Shown: positions 19,501 through 27,264, counted from the first letter of the stretch. The stretch: DNA of 64,000 bases from DASUFE01 sp036274675 (GCA_036274675.1 DASUFE010000122.1:1-64000), one strand, 5' to 3'. The notes: generated by a model from the letters alone, not told the origin. Numbers and translations: made by a program.

Positions 19501-19639
19501 ATCCGGCACCTGGACCGAGTTATCGGGCAGTCTCGCTATCCCGGCGAGTTGCGCCATTACCGAAGTGCTGATCTTCTTCGAAGGCACGACTCCGGGGTCC
19601 GACGTCTACATCGACGAGGTCAAGGTACTGGCGCCGTAA
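16505..19639 (+). CDS. Secreted multimodular GH10 endo-beta-1,4-xylanase
   Basis: 1044 residues from the ATG at 16505, which has AAAGGAGAGG 8 bases upstream and opens a signal peptide (MNVYLRYLLLAVTLVVYTAP). A PKPPKPPKPP linker (about 50-62) precedes an Ig-like domain (about 67-150). The GH10 barrel spans about 155-440, with acid/base Glu265 in DVVNEPLHA and nucleophile Glu370 in IYITEFDLN. A CBM6/35-like module (about 458-580, LEAEQYDGGEG) follows, then three tandem modules of about 150 residues each that resemble CBM4/9/22 (NLMPNGGFETGITGWSSWNG). It hydrolyses the xylan backbone outside the cell, and the repeats probably bind xylan. A strong terminator follows directly. The catalytic call is firm; the module families are by resemblance. 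Confidence 0.95.
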   Translation: MNVYLRYLLLAVTLVVYTAPTVSLGAGDSSLNAKGPHTPPSDNKKDPKPPKPPKPPKPPKPDPELPTVSLSASGSFFHANGTLTLLAKTSDDKKVDKVEFKRDGTVIATDKKEPFDFKIAVTSAHNGYHLFTATAYDKKGHNLTSEPARVFVSIGDKFFGTAPDVPADYANMPAFFDQITSGNGGKWGTVEGTRDEMNWTSLDTAYNFAKTNGMRYKHHTLIWGQQQPGWLDGLTPEEQLEEIDEWMSEIAARYPDLEMIDVVNEPLHAPAGYKAALGGDGATGWDWVIKAFEMARQHFPRAQLILNDYQILHLPQFTKQYLQIINLLKERGLIDAIGEQGHFLEQTSGAMVKTNLDSLAATGLPIYITEFDLNIENDARQANKMRELFSVFWNHPSVVGVTHWGYLQGAVWQTNAYLIRSDGSYRPSLDWALCYMTGGGDSCTVPEYTPPGWHGTEFGVTLEAEQYDGGEGVVALGSVVAYTNAGDWISFAGVEFQPGWNKLWVTYTKGNDTDLASLSVHLGSLANAPTATVSLPYTGGWNNFKTVEVTWPATSSTEDVYISFDGDAEAVGNIDSIRFGKPIPETEINLMPNGGFETGITGWSSWNGSTLSASSTQKFAGTQSLRATARPDANQFAVSPNIGGSLTAGTTYSVSAQVYQTGAAADTVRMVGKIGCSSGDTYTWLDNNTAVAANTWTQLSGSLAIPEACSITEVLLFFEGTAAGSDVYIDELKVVPPPGTSLNLMPNGSFESGITGWSSWNGSTLSASTAQAHAGSQSLRATARPDANQFAVSPNFMAGLTPGTTYGVSAWVYQTGAAADTVRMVGKVGCSSGDTYTWLENNTAVAPNTWTKLSGSLAIPAACSMTDVVIFFEGTAAGSDVYVDQVEVTPPAPAANLVPNGGFEIGITGWSSWNGSVLSASTAQKYAGAQSLRATARPDANQFAVSPNIGGSLTAGTTYSVSAQVYQTGAAADTVRMVGKIGCSSGDTYTWLENDTAVASGTWTELSGSLAIPASCAITEVLIFFEGTTPGSDVYIDEVKVLAP
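18269..19636 (+). repeat. Three tandem ~460-bp module repeats within the GH10 gene
   Basis: Units begin at 18269, 18731 and 19190, giving periods of 462 and 459 bp. Units 1 and 3 share a long nearly identical core, protein RATARPDANQFAVSPNIGGS onward through GDTYTWL, differing there by only a few silent bases. Unit 2 differs more (NFMAGLTPGTTYGVSAWVYQ). The pattern suggests internal duplication with later conversion between the outer copies. Confidence 0.9.
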
Positions 19640-19664
19640 CTACGGCACCGGATTTTTCTTATGG

Positions 19665-19696
19665 TCGGGGCCGCGAATGCGGCCCCGATTTTTTTT
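19665..19696 (+). terminator. Rho-independent terminator after the GH10 gene
   Basis: TCGGGGCCGC (19665-19674), loop GAAT, GCGGCCCCGA (19679-19688), followed by eight T. It is a near-ideal intrinsic terminator 25 bp after the stop codon. Confidence 0.95.
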
Positions 19697-19707
19697 GGGG
19701 GCGAAGT

Positions 19708-20115
19708 TCAGGCGCGCGGCGTAGAGCCGGGAGTGGCGTTCAGGAAGGACAACTGCTGCTCCAGCCAGCGCAGGGCATTGTCGCGGTCGGAAAAGATCCG
19801 CATGTTCCAATGCTTGTGCGTCGGCAGCTTCATCAGGGTTTCGCTCGCCATGCGTGAGGCATCCGAATAGGTCACCGCGGCGATGGCCTTGATTTTTTCC
19901 AGGTTCGAAATGGCGAGCTGCGCCTCGAAACTATAGGTGTACTGGTTTATTTTGTTGATCAGGATGGCGCAGGGTTCGGCCAGGAATTCGGAGACGAACA
20001 TATGGTATTCATCGATCATGTCCATATTCATCTCGATTCCCTGATCGATAATCACTTCCGCCAGGTCCTGGCGCAGCAGTGTCACGGTGCCGAAGGAAAG
20101 ATCAAAGGTTTTCAT
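19708..20115 (-). CDS. Hypothetical protein, STAS/SpoIIAA-like appearance
   Basis: 135 residues from the ATG at 20115; the longer frame upstream reads as non-coding. There is no signal peptide or membrane segment. The order of alternating strands and helices and the C-terminal DRDNALRWLEQQLSFL recall STAS-like SpoIIAA-fold proteins, in which a similar DALRWL helix is common, but no phosphorylatable Ser context is obvious. It sits between the GH10 terminator and a membrane protein on the same strand. The fold suggestion is tentative and the function is unknown. Confidence 0.65.
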   Translation of the reverse strand: MKTFDLSFGTVTLLRQDLAEVIIDQGIEMNMDMIDEYHMFVSEFLAEPCAILINKINQYTYSFEAQLAISNLEKIKAIAAVTYSDASRMASETLMKLPTHKHWNMRIFSDRDNALRWLEQQLSFLNATPGSTPRA

Positions 20116-20241
20116 AAAGACTCGTTTGGGAACAAATAGATGGAAATCGGAACTCTCTGTATCTGAGAACGGCCATGGCCAGCAAAAGGTTCCCGCTTGA
20201 GCCATGCGGGGATCTTTTCGAGACTTGAAACCCGAATTCGT

Positions 20242-21207
20242 TCAGCATTTAGGCGAGTTCGAAATATTGCGCATCAGATCCAGCAGTACCTCGCGTTTCT
20301 TGGCGTCCTTGGCGATAGCGGGATCCGCAAGGGCGCAGGCAAGGAAGTCGCGCAACTGGTTATTATCCGCCGGTGGTTGCCGGCGCACCGAATCCAGATT
20401 GAACTTGTCCACCAGTGTGTCGACCAGTTTTTCAAAGGCGCCATAGACCACTTTGACGCCGAGTCCCACCAGGAAGGCAATACTTTTTGATTCGAGCGGA
20501 ATCCCGTTCGAACTCAAGGCGGCGGGATCGATCAGGTACAGCGTGACCGCCGCCAGCACCGAAGCCAGCAGCACGCGCAAGGCCCAGCCGTGGAGACGGG
20601 CGCGATCGAAGGCGCGGTGGGTCGCGATGTTGTAGAGACGCATCAACAGGTACATGCAGGCGCCAAGCCCGCCCCAGATAAACGGAATCAGGTGCTGTAG
20701 CACATGGCGCTGGAAGAAAACAATTTCCTGTTGAAACTGGGTATAGGGCGTATCCGCGGCCTGCGCCCAGCCCGCCATGATCTCATTAAGAATGGCAAAG
20801 CCCATCAGGATAAAGGTCAGGCCGAACAGCCAGAACAGGCTGCGGCCGGCGAAGCTGGTTTCGATCAGCGTGCGGCCGTTGATAGGGTAATTCTCGATGC
20901 GGGTCTGCTTGGCGAGGCGTGCGTAGTGGCAGAGCACCTTGACCTCGGCTTCGATCTTTTTCGGCGTCATAACTTCGTCGTCGTAAAAGGGTTCGTATTC
21001 CGCGGCCGCGCGCCGCAGCAGCACCAGGGTGGTCTCATCGGGATTCGAGGGATCGGGTCCGGGTGAATCGATGCCGTTCTCGGAGGCGTAACGGATTAAC
21101 GCGTTGACTTCCTCCAGTACGATCGGCTTGGTGATATCGGAACTCCAACCCGTCAGCGCGGTATACAGCGCCTGGGTTCCTTCCTGCATGAATTTCACGA
21201 TGGCCAT
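20242..21207 (-). CDS. Hypothetical membrane protein with four predicted membrane segments
   Basis: 321 residues from the ATG at 21207, which is preceded on its strand by GAGGGAG at good spacing; the longer frame start lacks such a site. A soluble N-terminal part of about 115 residues contains ITKPIVLEEVNALIRYASEN. Then come hydrophobic segments FWLFGLTFILMGFAIL, LIPFIWGGLGACMYLLM, VLLASVLAAVTLYLI and SIAFLVGLGVKVVYGAF, and a charged C-terminal tail (RDFLACALADPAIAKDAKKR). No enzymatic motif is recognised. Its neighbours give no functional hint. Confidence 0.75.
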   Translation of the reverse strand: MAIVKFMQEGTQALYTALTGWSSDITKPIVLEEVNALIRYASENGIDSPGPDPSNPDETTLVLLRRAAAEYEPFYDDEVMTPKKIEAEVKVLCHYARLAKQTRIENYPINGRTLIETSFAGRSLFWLFGLTFILMGFAILNEIMAGWAQAADTPYTQFQQEIVFFQRHVLQHLIPFIWGGLGACMYLLMRLYNIATHRAFDRARLHGWALRVLLASVLAAVTLYLIDPAALSSNGIPLESKSIAFLVGLGVKVVYGAFEKLVDTLVDKFNLDSVRRQPPADNNQLRDFLACALADPAIAKDAKKREVLLDLMRNISNSPKC

Positions 21208-21386
21208 GCGGTCTGCTCCCTCGTTGCTTGGTCCGGGTATCCTCCCGGGCTCGTAGTTATAGATCCGGCCCGCGCTATATTCATACGAATGCAGGCCGGT
21301 GTCCACGTTTTATTCGAGGTCAACCATGTCTTGAGGCGTATATGCTAGTATGTCCGCGCCTTCAGCTCACCCCAAGGAGGAAGCTT

Positions 21387-21887
21387 ATGTCGATGTACCA
21401 GCTTTCCGTCGCGCCCCTGTTGCGCGCTCTGAACAACCTCTCCGCGATCCTGCAAAAGGGCCTGGCGCATGCCGAGGCGCGCAAGATCGATCCCGCGGTA
21501 CTGTGCGGCGCCCGCCTGTTCCCCGATATGCTGCCGCTGGCACGGCAGGTGCATATCGCCGGCGATATTTCCAAGGCCTGCGGCGCGCGGCTGGCGGGCA
21601 TGGAGCCGCCCCGCTACGAGGACGTGGAATTCACTTTTCCTGAATTGCAGGCCCGCATCGCCAAAACCGTGGCTTTCCTCAACACCCTGGATGCCCAGCA
21701 AGTCGATGCCTCGGAGAGCCGGCAGATCAGTTTCAAGAGCGGCGGCCATACACTCAACATGTCGGGTCTCGATTACCTTACGAAGTATGTATTGCCCAAC
21801 GTGTATTTCCATGTCACTACTGCTTATGCCATTCTGCGGCACAACGGCGTGGAGCTCGGCAAGGCGGACTACCTGGGAAGACTCTGA
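21387..21887 (+). CDS. DUF1993 family protein
   Basis: 166 residues from the ATG at 21387, chosen because AAGGAGG sits at 21374-21380. The sequence MSMYQLSVAPLLRALNNLSA, the FPDMLPLARQVHIAGD segment, RYEDVEFTFPELQARIAKT and the terminal LPNVYFHVTTAYAILRHNGVELGKADYLG match the DUF1993 family (DinB-like helical bundle, cytoplasmic). Function is unknown. It is monocistronic, with a hairpin terminator shortly after it. Confidence 0.85.
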   Translation: MSMYQLSVAPLLRALNNLSAILQKGLAHAEARKIDPAVLCGARLFPDMLPLARQVHIAGDISKACGARLAGMEPPRYEDVEFTFPELQARIAKTVAFLNTLDAQQVDASESRQISFKSGGHTLNMSGLDYLTKYVLPNVYFHVTTAYAILRHNGVELGKADYLGRL

Positions 21888-21934
21888 TCGTTGTTCATTG
21901 ATCGGCTCCGTTATTCTGAAATATCGGAGCGGCA

Positions 21935-21960
21935 AATAAAGGGGGGAGCAAGGCTCCCCC
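21935..21960 (-). terminator. Hairpin terminator between convergent DUF1993 and CBM-remnant genes
   Basis: GGGGGAGC (21942-21949), loop AAG, GCTCCCCC (21953-21960). On the minus strand it is followed by TTTATTT, so it ends transcription from the polyserine-CBM remnant. It may also act, more weakly, for the plus-strand gene. Confidence 0.75.
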
Positions 21961-22017
21961 TCGAGGCTTCTTTAGGAATGACTCAACTCAACAAGTCACC
22001 GGCCGGATTCGAGTCCT

Positions 22018-22617
22018 TCAGCGGGAGCTGATCGTGCCGGCTGAGGCAGTCAGCGTCACACGATCCAGTTTCGCGCCGTCTTCGCGTCTCGAAATACGCA
22101 GTGTATGAACGCCGGCCGCCAGGCTGCTGAAGGTCGCGGGCGTAATCGTTCCGTAACCATTGGTCGACACATTGTTCTGCACGGCCCAGGCGCCCCCGTC
22201 CAGCTTGTAGTGGAAGGAATCGTTGTCGGCGCCTGCCAGGTTCGCAAGCATATCGAATCTTACGCTAGATATTTGCGACAGGCTGAACGTAATCAGGACC
22301 TGGCCGCTCGAAGTATCCGAAGGCGTGCCGAAGTTCTGGTTGCTGCCGTTGTTCGGCCACTCAATTGCCTGGCCGCCCGAAGCCGCTGCATCATTGCGCC
22401 CTACGAAGGGCGAGAAACTGCTTTGGCCTGAAAGGCTTTCAAGCTCAACCTTCAAAACATTGCTGCCCGGGCTGCCTGAAGAAGACGAACTCGAAGAAGA
22501 ACTACTTGAGCTCGACGAAGAGCTGCTCGAACTCGACGAAGAACTGGAACTGCCCGGGGCTCGTTGCGATGGTATTCCTGAAGAAAAAAGAGAGGGAATA
22601 AATTCCCTCTCTGATGT
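22018..22617 (-). pseudogene. Remnant of a secreted polyserine-CBM protein lacking its N-terminus
   Basis: The minus-strand frame runs from just after an in-frame TAA (22618-22620) to TGA at 22018, 199 codons. It encodes a short unrecognised stretch, an unbroken run of 25 serines (about 22479-22553), then GSPGSNVLKVELES and a carbohydrate-binding-module-like beta sandwich (ASGGQAIEWPNNGSNQNFGT, LDGGAWAVQNNVSTNGYGTI, AAGVHTLRISRRE). No ATG or GTG, signal peptide or catalytic domain precedes it; a neighbouring gene's terminator lies immediately upstream. The only usable codon is a TTG after the linker. It therefore looks like the tail of a xylanase-type gene left by a deletion. A translated free CBM is possible but unlikely. 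Confidence 0.7.
22583..22611 (-). terminator. Rho-independent terminator of the AsmA-like gene
   Basis: On the minus strand GAGAGGGAAT-TT-ATTCCCTCTC (stem halves 22602-22611 and 22590-22599) is followed by six T (22584-22589). It lies 43 bp after the AsmA-like stop codon. Confidence 0.9.
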
Positions 22618-22653
22618 TTATGGTGCCCCGGACAAAACCGGCATTTCGAAAGA

Positions 22654-23460
22654 TTATTGTCCCAGCTTCTGTTTCAGCTTGTCCTGGGCCGCCTTTTTCT
22701 TGGCGTCGGTTTTCTTTTTGGCGGCTGCTTTCTCCGCCTCCAGCTTGGCGTCCGCTTCTGTCTTGAGCGCTTCTTTTTGGGCGTTGAGCTTTTCCTTCAG
22801 TTCTGCGCCTATACCCTGCTTTTTAACCTCAGCCTTCACCCGGTCCAGTAACTGGTCGAGCATTTGCCTTGCGATTTCGGCTGGAGGGGCGCCCTTGGGC
22901 GCGCCCAGATTGTTCATTGTGATGGTGGGAAGTTTCAGCTGATATTCCTTGTTATCGAGCGGTACCACCAGGGCTTGCAGCTCCGCATCGCTCAGCGCTG
23001 CCTTGCTGATAATAAGCCGGGGTTCTGCGCCCGATTTTTCTTCGGGCGGAGGATTTTCCGCACTGGTGCCCAGGTTCTTGCTGAGCACATTGAGATTCGT
23101 CTTTTTGTCGGCGTTGACTTCGAAGAACACCTGTGGCGCGGCGATGCCGATTTCCCGGATGACGATTACGTTGCCGGTCAGGCTGTTGATATCGATTCCA
23201 ACGCTGATATCGCCCAGTGAAAAGGCATAGGGCATCGAAAAGCCCGGAGGATTGGCGATGGTGAGACCGCTGATACTGGCCGAGCCTTCCTGCAGCTTGA
23301 TGCGCACCCTGTCCACACGCACCTGCGTCTTGATCGCCTCGGAACCGTATTTCTCGATAGCAATCTTGACGATGTTGTCGAGATTGTGGAACAGGTAGAA
23401 GATGCCGCCGCCTATCGCGATAAACAGCAGCAGGGCAATTCCCAGGATTATTTTTTTCAT
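22654..23460 (-). CDS. AsmA-like membrane-anchored protein with Lys/Ala-rich coiled-coil tail
   Basis: 268 residues. One N-terminal membrane anchor (about 4-26, IILGIALLLFIAIGGGIFYL) is followed by an AsmA/DUF748-like segment: VKIAIEKYGSEAIKTQVRVD, SISGLTIANPPGFSMPYAF, LGDISVGIDINSL. This fold is typical of periplasmic proteins in envelope lipid transport or outer-membrane assembly. The last 80 residues are highly charged (EALKTEADAKLEAEKAAAKK) and would form a helix or coiled coil. It is much shorter than true AsmA and probably holds only the N-terminal module. It is monocistronic with its own terminator. Confidence 0.78.
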   Translation of the reverse strand: MKKIILGIALLLFIAIGGGIFYLFHNLDNIVKIAIEKYGSEAIKTQVRVDRVRIKLQEGSASISGLTIANPPGFSMPYAFSLGDISVGIDINSLTGNVIVIREIGIAAPQVFFEVNADKKTNLNVLSKNLGTSAENPPPEEKSGAEPRLIISKAALSDAELQALVVPLDNKEYQLKLPTITMNNLGAPKGAPPAEIARQMLDQLLDRVKAEVKKQGIGAELKEKLNAQKEALKTEADAKLEAEKAAAKKKTDAKKKAAQDKLKQKLGQ

Positions 23461-23705
23461 CGGGGGTCCTTATTGCAAAACGACTGTGGCGAAAGTATGC
23501 GCTGAAATCAGGGACGGGTATAGCGCGGTAATATCTTTATGTGAGGATGTTCGCAGCCGTATAGCTATTGCGCTTGTCACAGCACTACCCGGTGCTCCCG
23601 CGCGGCGTTGAAAACCCGCTCAAAATACTTGTCTACAGGACTGGTAAATTGCACGGATTCCACGCCGGACCCCATTTCCGCCTCGGCTGGGCTGCGCTCG
23701 CAAGG

Positions 23706-24254
23706 TTATGCGGACGATGCCTTCCATAGCTCGGGTTCAAGTTGTACCGACTGCTCACCCGCGGCGAGCCAGAGCTGGCCGTCCTGAATGGTGCAGTTGA
23801 GCTGCATATGGCGTTGGATAAGTTTGCCGAGATCCGCGACGGCGGCGTCCGGGAGACTGTATACGCCGAGATTATCAAAACGCTCCAGTTGCTTCTGTAG
23901 TTGCTGCCACCAGATCGCTGCACTGCGATTTTGATAGCAATAAATCAAGACCCGGCGCGCGCGGCCGCAGGCCTTGCGGATTCGCTTCTCGTCGGGTTGG
24001 CCGATCTCGATCCAGAGCTCGATCTCCCCGGTGAGGGATTTTTGCCACAGCGCCGGTTCTTCGTCTTCGCTGAGACCCTTGCCGAATTCCAGCGTGGGTT
24101 CCGCATGCAATGCGTACACTGCAAGGCGTACCATCAGACGTTCTGCGGTTTCGGAAGGGTGTTGTGCCAGCGTAAGAGAATGACTCTGATAATAATTCCG
24201 GTCAGTGTCGCTGACCTGCAGTTCGGCTTTATATATAGTGGCTTTCAGCGCCAT
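23706..24254 (-). CDS. yaeQ: YaeQ family protein
   Basis: 182 residues, matching the family length. Diagnostic stretches are MALKATIYKAELQVSDTDRN, YYQSHSLTLAQHPSETAERL, LSEDEEPALWQKSLTGEIEL and WIEIGQPDEKRIRKACGRA. YaeQ adopts a fold related to PD-(D/E)XK nucleases, and its cellular role is unsettled (in enterics it has been linked to RfaH-independent transcription effects). It is cytoplasmic. It is divergent from the diguanylate cyclase gene, with 69 bp between the two starts. Confidence 0.92.
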   Translation of the reverse strand: MALKATIYKAELQVSDTDRNYYQSHSLTLAQHPSETAERLMVRLAVYALHAEPTLEFGKGLSEDEEPALWQKSLTGEIELWIEIGQPDEKRIRKACGRARRVLIYCYQNRSAAIWWQQLQKQLERFDNLGVYSLPDAAVADLGKLIQRHMQLNCTIQDGQLWLAAGEQSVQLEPELWKASSA

Positions 24255-24323
24255 GTTGTGATCCTGGGTGGGACTTGCGCATTATACTTGATAACTCCCG
24301 GTTGACCGCATAATCTGTGCCGC

Positions 24324-25541
24324 ATGCTCCTGTTTCCGCTACTGCGATTGATGGTGCCGCTGCTGATGTTGCCCGCCGTCTGGCTGCTGCGGGAGCCGCT
24401 GCTCCGGCCTGCCTATCGACCGCTGCTGGACTTGCTGCCTTACGCAGGGTTGATGCTTGCGATGGCGCTGTGCCTTTTCTATAACCGCGCGCGCCTGTTC
24501 ACCCTGGCGCTGGCGCTGCTTACCGCCTACTGGTTGATCGATGCGCAACTGCAGTCGCGTCTGGGCGAAGCCCGGCCGCTGTTCGTCTATTGCATGCTGG
24601 TGATCGCTCTGCCGTCGACAGGGCTGTTGCTGCTGGCCTTGCCCGAGCGCGGTCTGCGCAACCGCTATGGTTTGGCGCTTGTGCTGACTGTGCCCATGCA
24701 GCTGTGTGCGGGCTGGTTGTTGTGGAATTACTTTCCCGATACCGCCGCCGTACTTACCCATGCCTTGCCGGTGCAGCCTTTTGGCGGCCGATATTATCTG
24801 CCCCATACCGCCGCCGGCTTATTCCTGCTCAATGCGGTCGCCGGCCTGTATGTGCTGTGCCGCTACGACAGCGAGCACGCGGCGGCCCTGCTGGGAGCGC
24901 TGCTGTTCGCGTTCGTCACTTTCGCATTCTTCAGGGAGGCACGGATCTCCGCGGTCATGCTCGGCGCAGCCGGCCTTGCACTTGTTATAAGTCTGGTGCG
25001 CAGCTCCTACGACATGGCCTATTACGACGATCTTACGGGTCTGCGCGGGCGCCGTGCGCTGAATGAGGGCCTGCGGGGCCTCGGCGGGCGCTATACACTC
25101 GCCATGCTGGACGTGGACCATTTTAAGCGATTCAACGACGACTACGGCCACGAAGCAGGTGATGAAGTTCTCAGGATGGTGGCTAAACGGATCGCGCGCG
25201 TGCGCGGCGGTGGCAAGGCATATCGCTACGGTGGCGAAGAATTCTGTATCGTATTCGCGGGCAGGCAGTTGGAGCAGTGCCTGCCGCACCTGGAGGATCT
25301 GCGCGCAGCGGTGGAAGATTACGAAATGTCGCTGCGGGACCGCGGGACGCGGCCACGTTCTAAAAAAGCCGGCCGGCGGCAACGCGGCATGCATGCCGCC
25401 CCCCGGACCGTTTCGGTGACCGTCAGCGTGGGCGCGGCAGAGAACGATGAACGCCATGATAGCTTCGAGCAGGTGCTGCAAGCTGCTGATGCGGCCTTGT
25501 ATAAGGCAAAAAGAAAAGGCCGCAACTGCGTTTTTTATTAA
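24324..25541 (+). CDS. Membrane-bound diguanylate cyclase (GGDEF)
   Basis: 405 residues. The N-terminal half holds about seven or eight hydrophobic segments without a known sensor signature. The GGDEF domain runs from about 230: DDLTGLRGRRALNEGLRGLG, LDVDHFKRFNDDYGHEAGDE, and active site RYGGEEFCIVF, so GTP-to-c-di-GMP activity is expected. The inhibitory I-site RxxD five residues before it is missing (RGGGK). An unusual basic insertion of about 25 residues (RDRGTRPRSKKAGRRQRGMH) sits before the last strands. It is monocistronic and divergent from yaeQ. Confidence 0.92.
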   Translation: MLLFPLLRLMVPLLMLPAVWLLREPLLRPAYRPLLDLLPYAGLMLAMALCLFYNRARLFTLALALLTAYWLIDAQLQSRLGEARPLFVYCMLVIALPSTGLLLLALPERGLRNRYGLALVLTVPMQLCAGWLLWNYFPDTAAVLTHALPVQPFGGRYYLPHTAAGLFLLNAVAGLYVLCRYDSEHAAALLGALLFAFVTFAFFREARISAVMLGAAGLALVISLVRSSYDMAYYDDLTGLRGRRALNEGLRGLGGRYTLAMLDVDHFKRFNDDYGHEAGDEVLRMVAKRIARVRGGGKAYRYGGEEFCIVFAGRQLEQCLPHLEDLRAAVEDYEMSLRDRGTRPRSKKAGRRQRGMHAAPRTVSVTVSVGAAENDERHDSFEQVLQAADAALYKAKRKGRNCVFY

Positions 25542-25666
25542 GACCTTTTACTACAGTTCAGGAGAACAAAATCTTCATACAAAAAATAAATTCGCGGAGT
25601 AAAAGCAGGTGCTTTTGTAATGAATAAGTTCTTTTCAATGCGCCCTCTCGTGGGGTGAAACCGGAA

Positions 25667-25924
25667 ATGCAGCCCTGGTACCTTTATATACTGCGTTGCG
25701 GCGATAACAGCCTTTATTGTGGAGTGACGCTTGATGTGGAGCGGCGGCTGGCGGAACACCGTGGCGGCGGTGCGCGCGGCGCGAAATATCTACGCGGTCG
25801 CGGCCCACTGCGGGTGGTTTATACCAAATGCTTCAGCTCAAAAGGCGAAGCTCTGCGCGCGGAAGCGTATATCCGGAAATTACCCCGCCAGAAGAAGGAA
25901 GGCCTGCTCGACTGGGGTATTTAA
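25667..25924 (+). CDS. GIY-YIG domain protein (YhbQ/UPF0213-like)
   Basis: About 85 residues covering one GIY-YIG nuclease domain: WYLYILRCGDNSLYCGVTLD, ERRLAEHRGGGARGAKYLRG and CFSSKGEALRAEAYIRKLPR. The catalytic Tyr, Arg and Glu positions appear intact. This size is typical of the UPF0213 group, small putative DNA-processing proteins without a proven role. The ATG at 25667 is used here; a GTG at 25655 would add four residues, and neither has a strong ribosome-binding site. Confidence 0.85.
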   Translation: MQPWYLYILRCGDNSLYCGVTLDVERRLAEHRGGGARGAKYLRGRGPLRVVYTKCFSSKGEALRAEAYIRKLPRQKKEGLLDWGI

Positions 25925-26094
25925 AACCTCATGGATTGTAGTTTTAAGGCCATTTTAGGGCTGGGCTCATGCAAAACCGGTGCCGATATCAAACTTGTCA
26001 CCGCAGGCCTTTTTTATAACCCACTGTCATTATCATTTTCTTTTTATTTCCTTTTGGTTGGTTCCACTCCTAGCTAGTAGTTATTTGGACTAGA

Positions 26095-26137
26095 TGCTTA
26101 TAGTTAAATTGACAACAAGGTTTGGGCTTGCTAGCTT
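26095..26137 (+). promoter_or_regulatory. Candidate promoter and GACYATA-type site of the first GH11 gene
   Basis: TGCTTATAGTTAAA (26095-26108) is the reverse complement, with one mismatch, of TTTGACTATAAGCA found at 29026. Directly after it comes TTGACA (26109-26114), and after a 17-base spacer TAGCTT (26132-26137), a plausible -35/-10 pair 35 bp before the start codon. A protein bound next to the -35 box could activate. Confidence 0.45.
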
Positions 26138-26171
26138 TATCTGACCTTTTATTACACTGGAGGGTGAATCA

Positions 26172-27248
26172 ATGAAGGGGAATATCAAGTTACTATCTAT
26201 CGTCGGCGTGTTGTTAATGACCGCGACCGCGGCCAACGCCCAACAAATCTGCAACAACTCCACTGGCACCAATAACGGATTCTATTATTCGTTCTGGAAA
26301 GATTCCGGTAACGCCTGTATGACTTTGGGTTCGGGCGGTAATTACAGTTCTTCCTGGAGCAACAACACCAACAACTGGGTGGGCGGTAAAGGCTGGAATC
26401 CCGGCGCGCGCCGCGTGGTGAACTATTCCGGCAGCTATAACGCCTCAGGCACCAGCTACCTTTCGCTCTATGGCTGGACCCGCAACCCGCTGGTGGAATA
26501 CTACATCGTCGAAAACTGGGTCAATTACAATCCCAGCACGGGCGCGAGCAGCCTGGGCAGCGTGAGCACCGACGGCAGCACCTACAATCTCTACCGCACG
26601 CAGCGCGTCAACCAGCCCTCGATCGACGGCACCGCGACCTTCTATCAGTACTGGAGCGTCCGGCAGTCCAAGAGAACGGGCGGCAGCATCAATGTCGGCG
26701 CCCACTTCGACGGCTGGTCTCGTTCGGGCTTGCAGCTGGGTAGCCATAACTACCAGATCATGGCGACCGAAGGCTACCAGAGCAGCGGTAACTCCAATAT
26801 CACCGTGAGCGAAGGCAGCACCACCAGCAGCAGCTCTTCATCGAGCAGCAGCTCTTCGTCGAGCACCTCTTCTTCCTCGAGCACCTCTTCCTCGAGCAGC
26901 GGCAGCACCGGCAGCAAGACCATCGTGGTTCGTGCGCGCGGCAGCGTCGGCGGCGAGCAGATCAGCCTGACCGTGAACAACCAGACCATCGGCAGCTGGA
27001 CGCTGGGCACCAGCATGAACAATTACACGGCTTCCACCAGCCTGAGCGGCGGCATCAACGTGTATTACACCAACGACAGCGGCAACCATGACGTGCAGGT
27101 GGATTACATCCAGGTGAACGGCCAGACCCGTCAGGCCGAGGCCCAGTCCGTCAACACCGGCCTTTATGCCAACGGTCGTTGCGGCGGCGGCGGCTACAGC
27201 GAGTGGATGCACTGCAACGGCTACATCGGCTTCGGCAATACACCGTAA
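26172..27248 (+). CDS. Secreted GH11 endo-xylanase with polyserine linker and CBM60-type module
   Basis: 358 residues. Signal peptide to about residue 23 (TATAANAQ). The GH11 jelly roll covers about 24-215, with nucleophile Glu109 in NPLVEYYIVEN and acid/base Glu200 in MATEGYQSSGNSN. A Ser/Thr linker (about 217-247) leads to a C-terminal module (about 250-358; VRARGSVGGEQISLTVNNQT, DVQVDYIQVNG, YANGRCGGGGYSEWMHCNGY) of the CBM36/60 type, which binds xylan or other beta-glycans with calcium. The ATG follows ACTGGAGGG. It heads the xylan cluster. The catalytic domain is close to that of the gene at 30483; the tail and 3' UTR resemble those of the CE4 gene. Confidence 0.95.
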   Translation: MKGNIKLLSIVGVLLMTATAANAQQICNNSTGTNNGFYYSFWKDSGNACMTLGSGGNYSSSWSNNTNNWVGGKGWNPGARRVVNYSGSYNASGTSYLSLYGWTRNPLVEYYIVENWVNYNPSTGASSLGSVSTDGSTYNLYRTQRVNQPSIDGTATFYQYWSVRQSKRTGGSINVGAHFDGWSRSGLQLGSHNYQIMATEGYQSSGNSNITVSEGSTTSSSSSSSSSSSSSTSSSSSTSSSSSGSTGSKTIVVRARGSVGGEQISLTVNNQTIGSWTLGTSMNNYTASTSLSGGINVYYTNDSGNHDVQVDYIQVNGQTRQAEAQSVNTGLYANGRCGGGGYSEWMHCNGYIGFGNTP

Positions 27249-27264
27249 GGTGGTTTGAAAAGAT

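Noticed and set aside
25601..25616. AAAAGCA-GG-TGCTTTT palindrome before the GIY-YIG gene
   Set aside because: Short and AT-rich, in a leader of similar composition; too weak to call an operator or terminator.
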